From Actinomycetes bacterium (lineage in GTDB: Bacteria; Actinomycetota; Acidimicrobiia; Acidimicrobiales; RAAP-2), in the NCBI GenBank assembly GCA_021831035.1, contig JAKBNL010000003.1, positions 96,165-160,164 of the forward strand: a stretch of DNA of 64,000 nt. Reading direction: 5' to 3'. The notes under the pieces are model-generated. The model was not told the DNA's origin, searched no databases, and saw nothing but the letters and a program-made list of their open reading frames with translations. Positions 47,470 through 54,930 of the stretch are shown one piece after another. Both the position numbers and the translations under genes were made by a program. The stretch's first letter is position 1; the number at the start of each line of letters is the position of its first letter.

Positions 47470-48738
47470 CTACCGGCGGGCCGTGGCGAAGGGGGGCCGG
47501 CCGACCATGCCGGCGGCGACCGTGGCGTGGGTCGTGGCGTCGACCAGGACGAAGCTGCCGGTGACGCGGTCCTCGCGGTAGTCGTCCACGACCAGCGGGT
47601 CGGCGGTCGCGAGCCGGACGAGCCCGATCTCGTTGGTCGAGAGCGTCGGGGCCTCGTCGACCTCGAGCGAGCCCACGTCGAGACGCCCCTCGAGGGCGCG
47701 CACCCGCACCGGCGTGGTGCGACTCGTGTGCTTCAGCCGTAGGCGACCGCCGGTGAGCTCGAGGGGGTCGTCGCCGAACCAGCAGATCGTCGCCTCGAGC
47801 TCGCGGGTCACCCGAGGCAGGGGGGCGGTCGCGATGAGGTCGCCGCGACCCGCGTCGGTCTCGTCGTCGAGCTCCACGTCCGCGGCGAGGCCCACGGCGG
47901 CCTCGTCGAGGGCCCGACCCCCGTAGCGGATGGAGCGGATCGAGGTCGCGACCCCGGCCGGCAGGAGGGTCACGGCGTCGCCGACGCGCAGCGCCTCGCC
48001 CGAGACGAGCCCGGCGTAGGTGCGCCCGCCGCCGGGCTGGCGCAGGACCCACTGGATCGGCAGGCGCGATCCCCGGCTGCGCTCCCAGGCGCCCGCGTCG
48101 CTCGCCTCGAGGGCCTCGAGGACCGTCGGGCCCTCGTACCACGGCGCGCGCGCGGAGCGCTCGACGACGTTGTCGCCGTAGAGGGCCGACACCGGCACGG
48201 CCACGACCGACGTGGCGCCCAACGACGCCGCGAGGGTCCCGACCTCGTCGACGACCCGCTCGTAGGCGGCGCGCGACCACTCGACCGTGTCCATCTTGTT
48301 GACCGCGACGACGAGGGCCCGCACCCCGAGCAGGGCGGCGATCACGAGGTGGCGACGGGTCTGCTCCTTGAGTCCGGCCGCCACGTCGACCGCCACCAGC
48401 GCGAGGTCGGCCGTCGAGGAGCCGGTGGCCATGTTGCGCGTGTACTGGACGTGACCCGGGCAGTCGGCGATCACGAGCTTGCGCGTGGGCGTCGTCGCGT
48501 AGCGGTAGGCCACGTCGATGGTGATGCCCTGCTCGCGCTCGGCCCGCAGGCCGTCGGTGACGAAGCTGAGGTCGAGGTCGCCGATCCCGCGCCGCTCGGA
48601 GGCCGCCGCCACCGCGTCGAGGTGGTCGTCGGCGACCAGGCGGGTGTCGACGAGGAGCCGACCGATGAGGGTGGACTTGCCGTCGTCCACCGAGCCGACG
48701 GTGGCGAGGCGCAGGACGTCCTTGGTGGCGACGGGCAT
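47470..48738 (-). CDS. cysN: Sulfate adenylyltransferase subunit 1 (GTPase)
   Basis: 422 aa EF-Tu-like GTPase that drives APS formation by CysD. G1 GSVDDGKST, the CysN-specific segment DLSFVTDGLRAEREQGITIDVAYRY, G3 DCPGH and G4 NKMD are intact, followed by two beta-barrel domains. There is no CysC kinase fusion, consistent with direct APS reduction by the neighbouring CysH. The start abuts the cysD stop. Confidence 0.95.
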   Translation of the reverse strand: MPVATKDVLRLATVGSVDDGKSTLIGRLLVDTRLVADDHLDAVAAASERRGIGDLDLSFVTDGLRAEREQGITIDVAYRYATTPTRKLVIADCPGHVQYTRNMATGSSTADLALVAVDVAAGLKEQTRRHLVIAALLGVRALVVAVNKMDTVEWSRAAYERVVDEVGTLAASLGATSVVAVPVSALYGDNVVERSARAPWYEGPTVLEALEASDAGAWERSRGSRLPIQWVLRQPGGGRTYAGLVSGEALRVGDAVTLLPAGVATSIRSIRYGGRALDEAAVGLAADVELDDETDAGRGDLIATAPLPRVTRELEATICWFGDDPLELTGGRLRLKHTSRTTPVRVRALEGRLDVGSLEVDEAPTLSTNEIGLVRLATADPLVVDDYREDRVTGSFVLVDATTHATVAAGMVGRPPFATARR

Positions 48739-49665
48739 CTAGAAGTAGCCCTCGCGCTTGCGGTCCTCCATCGAGGTCTCTGAGAAGCGGTCGTCGCCGC
48801 GGGTGGCGCCCCGCTCCGAGACGGTCGCCGCGGCCACCTCGGCCACGACCTCGTCGATGGTGCGCGCGCGAGAGAGCACGGCCCCGGTCCCGGTGGCGTC
48901 GCCCACGGTGCGAAAGCGCACGGTGCGCGCCTCGACCACCTCGCCGTCGCGGGGCTGGACGAACTCACCGACCGCGAGCCACATCCCGTCGCGGGCCACC
49001 ACGGGCCGCTCGTGGGCGAAGTAGATCGAGGGCAGGTCGAGGCGCTCGCGCGCCACGTACTGCCAGACGTCGAGCTCGGTCCAGTCCGAGAGGGGGAAGG
49101 CGCGCACGTGCTCGCCGGGGTTGACCCGGCCCTGGTAGAGGCGCCAGAGCTCGGGTCGCTGGCGGCGCGGGTCCCACTGGCCGAACTCGTCGCGGAAGCT
49201 CAGCACGCGCTCTTTGGCTCGGGCCTTGTCCTCGTCGCGTCGGGCCCCCCCGAAGGCGGCGTCGAAGCCGTGCTCGGCGATGGCGTCGAGCAGGGTGACC
49301 GACTGGAGCCGGTTGCGCGAGGCGAGGGCCCCGGGGTCGGCGACGCGGCCGGCGTCGATCGAGTCCTGGACCCTCGCCACGAGCAGGCGCGCCCCCCGCC
49401 GTGCCGCGGCCCGGTCACGGAAGTCGAGGACCTCGGGGAAGTTGTGTCCGGTGTCGACGTGCAGCACCGGGAAGGGCAGGCCCTGGGGGGCGAAGGCCTT
49501 GGCCGCGAGGTGCAAGAGGACGGCCGAGTCCTTGCCCCCCGAGAAGAGCAGGACGGGCCGTTCGCACTCGGCGACGACCTCGCGCAGGATGAACAGGGCG
49601 TGGGACTCCAGGGCGTCGAGGTGATCGAGTCCGGAGGCCGTCGGGGAGGGGGCGAGCGCGGTCAT
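48739..49665 (-). CDS. cysD: Sulfate adenylyltransferase subunit 2
   Basis: 308 aa PP-loop ATP pyrophosphatase: LLFSGGKDSAVLLHLA, HVDTGHNFPEVLDFRD, FGGARRDEDKARAKERVLSFR and the C-terminal ERGATRGDDRFSETSMEDRKREGYF are classic CysD. Makes APS from sulfate and ATP with CysN. Divergent from cysH; a perfect 8-bp inverted repeat lies in the 57-bp gap. Confidence 0.95.
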   Translation of the reverse strand: MTALAPSPTASGLDHLDALESHALFILREVVAECERPVLLFSGGKDSAVLLHLAAKAFAPQGLPFPVLHVDTGHNFPEVLDFRDRAAARRGARLLVARVQDSIDAGRVADPGALASRNRLQSVTLLDAIAEHGFDAAFGGARRDEDKARAKERVLSFRDEFGQWDPRRQRPELWRLYQGRVNPGEHVRAFPLSDWTELDVWQYVARERLDLPSIYFAHERPVVARDGMWLAVGEFVQPRDGEVVEARTVRFRTVGDATGTGAVLSRARTIDEVVAEVAAATVSERGATRGDDRFSETSMEDRKREGYF

Positions 49666-49677
49666 GGGCTGTCTGCC

Positions 49678-49698
49678 AGTGTATTCTACAAATACACT
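49678..49698. promoter_or_regulatory. Inverted repeat between cysD and cysH (candidate operator)
   Basis: AGTGTATT-CTACA-AATACACT, perfect 8-bp arms, AT-rich against a GC-rich background. It lies 12 bp upstream of cysD and 24 bp upstream of cysH, so one regulator could control both directions. The regulator is not in the window; a sulfur-limitation repressor of the Rrf2/CymR or CysR kind is an inference. Confidence 0.65.
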
Positions 49699-49722
49699 AG
49701 AGAAAGTTAGGCATTAACTCCC

Positions 49723-50400
49723 ATGTCCGAGAACGCGCCCGACCGGGCCCTCCTGGCGGAGCTGGAGCGCGAGGGCGCGCGCCTGGAGACGGCCCCCCCG
49801 CTCGCCGTCGTGGACTGGGTGTTCGGCCGCTTCGGCGCCGGGGCCGTCCTCGCCTGCTCCTTCGAGGACGTGGCCCTGTTGCACATGGCCCGGTCGGTCC
49901 GGCCGTCGCTCGAGGTCGTCTTCCTCGACACCGGCGGTCACTTCGCCGAGACCCTCGAGTTCGTCGAGCGCGTGGAGCGGGAGTGGTCGTTGCGCGTGGT
50001 CCGCACGACGCCCCCGCCCGAGGCCGAGGCGTGGCCGTGCGGCACCGCGCGGTGCTGTGAGCTGCGAAAGGTGGAGCCCCTCACGCGGGTCCTGCGCGGG
50101 CGCACCGCGTGGATCACCGCCTTGAAGAGGGTCGACGCCCCCACCCGCGACGCCGCCCCGGTCGTCAGCTGGGACCAGCGCTTCTCGCTGGTGAAGGTGA
50201 ACCCCCTCGCCACGTGGACCGACGACGACGTCGCCTACTACCTCGCGAGCCACGGACTGCCCGAGCACCCCCTCTGGGCCGAGGGCTACGGGTCGATCGG
50301 GTGCGCCGCGATGACCCAGCGCCCTCGACCGGGCGAGGGTCGCCGGTCGGGTCGCTGGGTCGGGCTCGCGAAGGACGAGTGCGGCCTCCACGAGGCCTGA
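49723..50400 (+). CDS. cysH: Adenylylsulfate reductase, thioredoxin-type (CysH) with altered Fe-S ligand
   Basis: 225 aa. Reduces APS to sulfite. The PP-loop-like CSFEDVALLHM, FLDTGGHFAETLEF, the cluster pair RCCELRKVEPL and the C-terminal catalytic ECGLHEA are present. APS reductases coordinate [4Fe-4S] by CC...CxxC, but here the second motif is GCAAMTQ: the last ligand Cys is Met (codon ATG at 50311-50313). Three of four ligands remain. The cysDN partner without CysC supports APS rather than PAPS as substrate. Confidence 0.9.
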   Translation: MSENAPDRALLAELEREGARLETAPPLAVVDWVFGRFGAGAVLACSFEDVALLHMARSVRPSLEVVFLDTGGHFAETLEFVERVEREWSLRVVRTTPPPEAEAWPCGTARCCELRKVEPLTRVLRGRTAWITALKRVDAPTRDAAPVVSWDQRFSLVKVNPLATWTDDDVAYYLASHGLPEHPLWAEGYGSIGCAAMTQRPRPGEGRRSGRWVGLAKDECGLHEA

Positions 50401-50473
50401 TATCCACCCGTTTTCCCGGTCCCACCGGTACATTTGGCGCAATGTCGATGGACCGCAGGAAGAGGCGACACTC

Positions 50474-51328
50474 GTGCTGCTGATCTTCCTCGCCCTCCTC
50501 TGGCTGGCGCTGCTGACGCCCATCGTCGTGCGCAAGGTCCGCGAGGTGCGCTCCGAGCGCTCGATCGAGAGTTTCCACGCCGAGCACGAGATCCTCAGTC
50601 GACAGGGCTACGCCGTCGCGCCCGTGCACCGGCTCGACGAGTACGAGGCGGCTCCGGCCCCGGCCCCGGCCGCGACCCGCGGGCCGAACGCGTACGCGCC
50701 GCGACGGCCCCGCCTCACCCTCGTTCACCCCGAGGACACGTACCGCTCACTCGAGTCGCGCGGCACGTGGGAGGAGTGGAGCGAGGACTACGACTTCGAT
50801 CGCGACGAGGGCGTCGCGGTCGGCCGCGCCGGCGCGGCGCGCTCGAGCGCGCGCGCCGAGTCACGCTCGACGAGCGCGAGCCCCTACGCGCGCGCCTACT
50901 CGACGTTCCCCACCGAGGCGTCCCTCGTCTACGACGAGCCGCCCCTGCGGCGGACCTCGACGCGCGTCCAGCGCCGGCGCATCAGCGTGGGCCTGCTCGG
51001 CTCGGCTCTCTTCTTCAGCGCGCTCACGTTCGTGACCTCGACCTCGCTCGTCGCCGACCTCGCCTACCTGTCCTGGTTCCTCGTCGTCGCCTACCTCGCG
51101 CTCGCGCTGCTCGCCGTGAGCCAGGGGTACCTGTCGGTCACGAGGACCGCGTCGCGACGCGCGTACCCGACGCCCGCCGCGTACGCGCCGGGGACCTACG
51201 ACGAGGAGCCGGCGGAGCGCGCGTCCGACGGGTGGGATCGGTGGGACGAGGAGTGGGACGAGCGCGACGAGTGGGCCGAGATCCCCTCGCGGTCCGTCTC
51301 GTACGGGGCCCGACGCGCCTTCGGGTAG
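50474..51328 (+). CDS. GlpR/SepX-like actinobacterial membrane protein
   Basis: 284 aa. An N-terminal helix (LLIFLALLWLALLTPIVV) is followed directly by basic KVREVRSERSIESFHAEHEIL, a long polar middle region rich in Arg, Ser, Glu and Tyr, and two closely spaced helices (VGLLGSALFFSALTFVTST, LAYLSWFLVVAYLALALLAV). This plan is that of the actinobacterial divisome proteins GlpR/SepX; the match is by architecture, not by search. The acidic C-terminus is WDRWDEEWDERDEW. GTG 50474 with AGGAAGAGG upstream. A tRNA follows. Confidence 0.6.
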   Translation: MLLIFLALLWLALLTPIVVRKVREVRSERSIESFHAEHEILSRQGYAVAPVHRLDEYEAAPAPAPAATRGPNAYAPRRPRLTLVHPEDTYRSLESRGTWEEWSEDYDFDRDEGVAVGRAGAARSSARAESRSTSASPYARAYSTFPTEASLVYDEPPLRRTSTRVQRRRISVGLLGSALFFSALTFVTSTSLVADLAYLSWFLVVAYLALALLAVSQGYLSVTRTASRRAYPTPAAYAPGTYDEEPAERASDGWDRWDEEWDERDEWAEIPSRSVSYGARRAFG

Positions 51329-51343
51329 AATGGCCCTCTCGTT

Positions 51344-51419
51344 GGGGGTGTAGCTCAATTGGTAGAGCGCTACGTTCGCAATGTAGAGGCAGTGGGTTCG
51401 AATCCCATCACCTCCACCA
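51344..51419 (+). tRNA. tRNA-Ala(CGC)
   Basis: Acceptor GGGGGTG pairs with CACCTCC including the alanine identity pair G3-T70. D-arm GCTC..GAGC, anticodon loop TTCGCAA (CGC, codon GCG), T-arm GTGGG-TTCGAAT-CCCAT, discriminator A, encoded CCA. A TAGAAT -10 hexamer lies at 51326-51331. Confidence 0.95.
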
Positions 51420-51422
51420 CGA

Positions 51423-51441
51423 GCCCCTCGGCCTGAGGGGC
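51423..51441 (+). terminator. Hairpin terminator after tRNA-Ala
   Basis: GCCCCTC-GGCCT-GAGGGGC, a perfect 7-bp stem starting 4 nt after the CCA end. No T tract follows, as is usual for terminators in high-GC actinobacteria. Confidence 0.6.
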
Positions 51442-51497
51442 GCCCCGCCGTACCGCGCGGCCCCGAGCGTTCCGACGGCGAACGCCGCCGCTAGTGT

Positions 51498-51519
51498 TAT
51501 CTGCATGACTACGCAGATA
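51498..51519. promoter_or_regulatory. ArsR/SmtB-type operator over a leaderless start
   Basis: Perfect inverted repeat TATCTGC-N8-GCAGATA that contains the ATG of the ArsR gene. TAGTGT (51492-51497) just upstream would be the -10 box, so a bound repressor blocks both transcription start and the first codons. Confidence 0.75.
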
Positions 51520-51852
51520 GTCAGAGAGCCCTCGGTGCGCCAGGTCGACGTCGCGGTCGAGACGATGCGGCTGCTGGCCGACCGGACGCGCCTGCGGATC
51601 GTCTGGGCGCTGCTGCACGGCGAGCACTCGGTCAACGAGCTCGCCGAGCACGTGGGGATGAACGCGGCGGCCGTCTCCCAGCACCTGGCCAAGCTCCGAC
51701 TCGCCCACGTCGTGACGGTCCGCCGGGACGGCACGCGCGCGTACTACTCGACCGACGACGAGCACGTCCGCACGCTCGCCGAGCAGGCGCTCTTCCACTC
51801 CGGGCACGCCGGGGCGCCGCGATCCCGCGGGCGCCGAGGGGGTGGTGCGTGA
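51505..51852 (+). CDS. ArsR/SmtB-family metal-sensing repressor
   Basis: 115 aa winged helix: TMRLLADRTRLRIVWALLHGEHSVNELAEHVGMNAAAVSQHLAKLRLAHVVTVRRDGTRAYYSTDDEHVRTLAEQALFH. The alpha5 region DDEHVRTLAEQALFHSGH carries the Asp/His spacing (DxH...H..H) of zinc- or nickel/cobalt-type alpha5 sensors; no Cys pair for arsenic is present. It is overlapped with a CDF efflux gene (GTGA). TAGTGT lies 7 nt before the ATG, so the mRNA is probably leaderless. Confidence 0.88.
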   Translation: MTTQIVREPSVRQVDVAVETMRLLADRTRLRIVWALLHGEHSVNELAEHVGMNAAAVSQHLAKLRLAHVVTVRRDGTRAYYSTDDEHVRTLAEQALFHSGHAGAPRSRGRRGGGA

Positions 51853-52784
51853 GCGTCCACGACGCCGCCTCGTGCGCCCCGTGGGGACCGGCACCGCGGA
51901 TCAACGACGGCGGTGAGTCCGCCGACCGGCGAGCGGCCCACCGCGCGATCGCCTGGTCGGCCGGCGCCCTGTTCGTGGCCGGTGCCCTGGAGCTCGTGGT
52001 GGCGGCCCTCGGTCACTCGGCGGGTCTCCTGGGCGACGCCTTCCACAACCTCGCCGACGTGGGCACCTCGGGCATCGTCTTCGTGGGGCTCCGGGTGTCG
52101 CGCCGACCCGCCACCGCGTCGCACCCCTACGGCTGGGACCGGGCCGAGGACCTCTCGGGCCTCGGGGTCGCCCTGTTGATCTGGGCGAGCGCGGCGCTCG
52201 CGCTCGTCGTCAGCGTGCGCAAGCTGGTCGACGGGGCGACGGCGTCGCACCTGGGCGTCGGCGTCGTGGTGGCGGCCCTGGCCGTCACCGCCAACCTGCT
52301 CGTCGCCCGCTACAAGCTGCGCGTCGGCCGGCGCATCAACTCGACCGCCCTCGTGGCTGACGCTCGTCACTCGTGGATCGACGCGACCTCCTCGGCCGGC
52401 GCCTTGCTCGGCCTGGCCGGGGTCGCCGCCGGTCTCTGGTGGGCCGACGGGGTGGCCGGTCTCGTGATCGCCGGGATCGTGGCGCACGTGGCCTACGACG
52501 TGACCCGCGACGTCGTGGTGCGCCTGGTCGACGGGGTGGCGCCCGAGACGCTCGACGCCGCCGCCGCCGCGGCGGGCGCGGTCGCGGGCGTCAGCCACGT
52601 CCACGCCAAGGGCCGGTGGACGGGTCGGGCCCTCATCGTGGAGGTCGAGGGCTACGTGGCGCCCGACACCCCGGTCGAGGCGTGCGAGCGCATCGGCGAC
52701 GAGGTGCGTCGCGCGGTGGCCGAGGCCGTCCCCGAGACGCGGGTCGTGACCTTCTCGGCGCGCGCCCTCTCGCGCGGGGGCTGA
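51849..52784 (+). CDS. Cation diffusion facilitator (zinc/cobalt efflux)
   Basis: 311 aa with six helices. The two metal-binding HxxxD-type sites are GDAFHNLADVGTS in helix 2 and ADARHSWIDATSS in helix 5. A C-terminal cytosolic domain (VAGVSHVHAKGRWTGRALIVEVEGYV) follows. It exports Zn, Co or a similar metal in exchange for protons. Co-expressed with the ArsR/SmtB sensor. Confidence 0.9.
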   Translation: MSVHDAASCAPWGPAPRINDGGESADRRAAHRAIAWSAGALFVAGALELVVAALGHSAGLLGDAFHNLADVGTSGIVFVGLRVSRRPATASHPYGWDRAEDLSGLGVALLIWASAALALVVSVRKLVDGATASHLGVGVVVAALAVTANLLVARYKLRVGRRINSTALVADARHSWIDATSSAGALLGLAGVAAGLWWADGVAGLVIAGIVAHVAYDVTRDVVVRLVDGVAPETLDAAAAAAGAVAGVSHVHAKGRWTGRALIVEVEGYVAPDTPVEACERIGDEVRRAVAEAVPETRVVTFSARALSRGG

Positions 52785-52785
52785 G

Positions 52786-53862
52786 GTGAGCGAGGAAGCG
52801 AGTCCCGACACCGCCGCGCTCGACCTCGACGACGCGCGCCGGCGCTACCACTTCGCCCTGGCGCCCGAGGACCTCGACCGGCTGCCCTTCTACGCGGCGC
52901 TGCTCGCACGCCTCGAGGCGGACGAGGGGGCGCTGCGGCTGCTCGCGAGCGTGCGGGCCGAGCAGCGCAACCCCATGCTCGTTCTCGCCGCGCTCCACCG
53001 CGCCGCCCTGCTCGGCCACCCGGTGCTCGCGCCCCTCTACGACGCGATCCGCCGCGGTGCGGTGACCGACGTCGGCGTCGCGGCCGACGCGGTGCTCGAG
53101 GTGGTCCGCGACGAGCCCGAAGTGGTGCGCAGCCAGCTGTGGCGCTCGACCCAGACGAACGAGCCCGGCCGCAGCGCCGTCCTCCAGGCGGTCGTGCGCG
53201 ACCTCGTCGCGCCGGGCGAGACCATGGCCGTCATCGACGTCGGGACCTCGGCGGGCATCAACCTCTTCTTCGACCGGTTCCCGGTGAGTGCCCGCGACAC
53301 GGGCGACCCGCTCACCCTCGTCTGCGAGGACGAGGGCAGCGTCGACCGCGTGACCCCGCTGCCCTCGGTGGGCGCGCGGGTGGGGATCGACCCGAGTCCC
53401 CTCGACCTCGGCGACGTCGACGACCGGCTGTGGCTGAAGGCCTGCCTGTGGCCCGAGGAGCGTCGTCGCCACGAGCGCCTCGACGCGATCGTCGCGCACT
53501 ACCTCACGTGGCCGCCGACGACGCTGCTCGAGGGCGACGCACTCGATCGCCTCGACGACGCCCTCGCGCTGACCGCCGCCGACGACCTGCGCGTGGTGGT
53601 GAACACCTGGTCGGCCTTCTACTTCACCGAGGCCGAGCGGCGCGCCTACTACGCGGCGCTGCGCGAGCTCGGCGCGTCGAGCAACGTCGCGTGGGTCTCG
53701 GTCGAGTCGACCCTGGTCGCGTGGCCCGACCTCGCGGAGGTGGCCGACGACCGGCGACGCGGCGCGAGCCAGGTGGTGGTGTCGCGCCCCGGCGAGGCCC
53801 CGGTACGATGGGGGTGGTGCCACCCCCACGGTCGGTGGGTGGAGCGCCTGGGCGGGGCCTGA
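52786..53862 (+). CDS. DUF2332 family protein
   Basis: 358 aa. Actinobacterial DUF2332 proteins share the pattern seen here: an N-terminal helical half with LLASVRAEQRNPMLVLAALHRAALLG, the central VIDVGTSAGINLFFDRF and the C-terminal TWSAFYFTEAERRAYYAAL. The motif IDVGTSAGINL resembles a SAM-binding loop, so a methyltransferase-like fold is possible; function is not established. GTG 52786 begins 1 bp after the CDF stop. Confidence 0.8.
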   Translation: MSEEASPDTAALDLDDARRRYHFALAPEDLDRLPFYAALLARLEADEGALRLLASVRAEQRNPMLVLAALHRAALLGHPVLAPLYDAIRRGAVTDVGVAADAVLEVVRDEPEVVRSQLWRSTQTNEPGRSAVLQAVVRDLVAPGETMAVIDVGTSAGINLFFDRFPVSARDTGDPLTLVCEDEGSVDRVTPLPSVGARVGIDPSPLDLGDVDDRLWLKACLWPEERRRHERLDAIVAHYLTWPPTTLLEGDALDRLDDALALTAADDLRVVVNTWSAFYFTEAERRAYYAALRELGASSNVAWVSVESTLVAWPDLAEVADDRRRGASQVVVSRPGEAPVRWGWCHPHGRWVERLGGA

Positions 53863-54061
53863 GCCCCGCGGGCGGTCCGCGCGAGGCTCTCGTGAGGGCA
53901 CGGTGGAGTGCGCTCGGTGTGGATAACGTGCGCCTAAGTGGTTGGTTTCTCGACCCGTCGGCCCCATTCCGGTGGAAAACGGCCCCGGAGTTGGGCAAAA
54001 CGCGATGATTTCCCCCGTGGCCCTTGGCGGGGCCTCGGGGCTCTGGCACAGTGACACCCGT

Positions 54062-54310
54062 AGTCCACGCAGTACCTGCCCACCGACTTCGAGCCGAGAG
54101 GTGAGAGGGAGGCGGGGGGCGAGGGACCCCGCAAGGGGGACGGAGCCCCTTGAGCGGTAGCGGAGTTCGGTCCGCGACCCGCGAGAGGCCAATGGCGTGG
54201 AGTGCATGCCGCTAGCGGTGCCCTGTCCGACACGGGGCGCCGGTGGTGTGCCTCGGAAACCCCGAGGGGCGGGTGGGCTTCGGCCCACTGGTCACTCGGG
54301 GTTTTCGACC
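54062..54310 (+). ncRNA. Candidate structured RNA, unidentified
   Basis: The 460-bp gap 53863-54323 has no convincing ORF but contains consecutive strong hairpins: GCGGGG/CCCCGC (54112-54132), AAGGGG/CCCCTT (54133-54151), GCGGA-GTTCGG-TCCGC (54160-54175), GGTGCCC/GGGGCGCC (54217-54241), and a two-level stem AAACCCCGAG/CTCGGGGTTTT (54257-54305) enclosing GTGGGC-TTCG-GCCCAC. The last stem ends in TTTTC and could be a terminator. A weak promoter (TTGGCG, 17 bp, CACAGT) may start it near 54062. I cannot match it to RNase P, tmRNA, SRP or 6S RNA. Boundaries and strand are inferred. Confidence 0.45.
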
Positions 54311-54323
54311 GTCCGGGGTGAGT

Positions 54324-54830
54324 TCACTCGATCCAGTAGCGCCGGTCGGGGCCGCCGTCGGCGTCGACGGCGCTCAGTCGCTCGAAGCGGCCCCCGTTCT
54401 TCTCGATCACCCGACGTGACGCGTCGTTCGCGACGTCACAGGTCACGAGGATCCGCTCGACGCCGTGGGCGCGCAGGACGATCACGGCCTGGCGGAGCAT
54501 CTCGGTCGCGTAGCCCCGTCCGCGCCAGGTGGGCACCACCGCGTAGCCGACGTGGCCGCCGTGCTCGAGGAGGAACGGGTTGGTGAGGGCGAAGCGCAGC
54601 GAGACCCGTCCCACCAGGACGTCGTCGTCCACCGCGGCGAGCTGGGTGCCCGGGGGCCACTCCCCGGGCAGCGTGCGGACGTAGACGTGGTCGCGCTGGT
54701 CCTGGACGAACTCCGCCCAGGTGCGATCGGGCGCGCGCAATAAGAAGGGGAAGTCCTCGGCGCGCAGCGCCTCATCCGCGGCGACGGCCGCGGCCTCGTC
54801 ATCGAGTCGGTAGGGGCGCAGCCGGAGCAC
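54324..54830 (-). CDS. GNAT-family N-acetyltransferase (RimJ/RimL-like)
   Basis: 168 aa. The acetyl-CoA loop is in VVPTWRGRGYATEMLRQAV, preceded by the N-terminal strands LRLRPYRLDDEAAAVAADE and followed by CDVANDASRRVIEKNGGRFE, the usual GNAT beta5-alpha4 region. The substrate is unknown. TAGCCT lies 6 nt before GTG 54830, so the start is leaderless. A TnpB element is inserted 20 bp upstream of the start, separating this gene from the AHSA1 gene that would have preceded it. Confidence 0.85.
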   Translation of the reverse strand: MLRLRPYRLDDEAAAVAADEALRAEDFPFLLRAPDRTWAEFVQDQRDHVYVRTLPGEWPPGTQLAAVDDDVLVGRVSLRFALTNPFLLEHGGHVGYAVVPTWRGRGYATEMLRQAVIVLRAHGVERILVTCDVANDASRRVIEKNGGRFERLSAVDADGGPDRRYWIE

Positions 54831-54850
54831 CCAACAAGGCTATCGACCGC

Positions 54851-54887
54851 CCCCCTTCGGCAAACTGTGTGGGTGAAGGCGTAAGGC
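54851..54887 (+). repeat. Left terminal inverted repeat of the TnpB element
   Basis: Outer end CCCCCTTCGGC, inner end GCGTAAGGC. 36 of 37 bases match the right copy in inverted orientation; the mismatch is T versus C at the 24th base. Flanked outside by ACCGC. Confidence 0.9.
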
Positions 54888-54930
54888 AAATGACCGCCCG
54901 TCACCACCGAGTTCTATGCCGAAGTTTCTC

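Noticed and set aside
53918-53926. DnaA box TGTGGATAA
   Set aside because: A single box with no cluster, no AT-rich unwinding region and no dnaA/dnaN/gyr genes nearby, so not a replication origin.
54062-54310. Known RNAs (RNase P, tmRNA, SRP, IscB omega-RNA)
   Set aside because: I looked for the P4 core of RNase P, the tRNA-like ends of tmRNA, the SRP tetraloop helix and an adjacent IscB gene; none is present.
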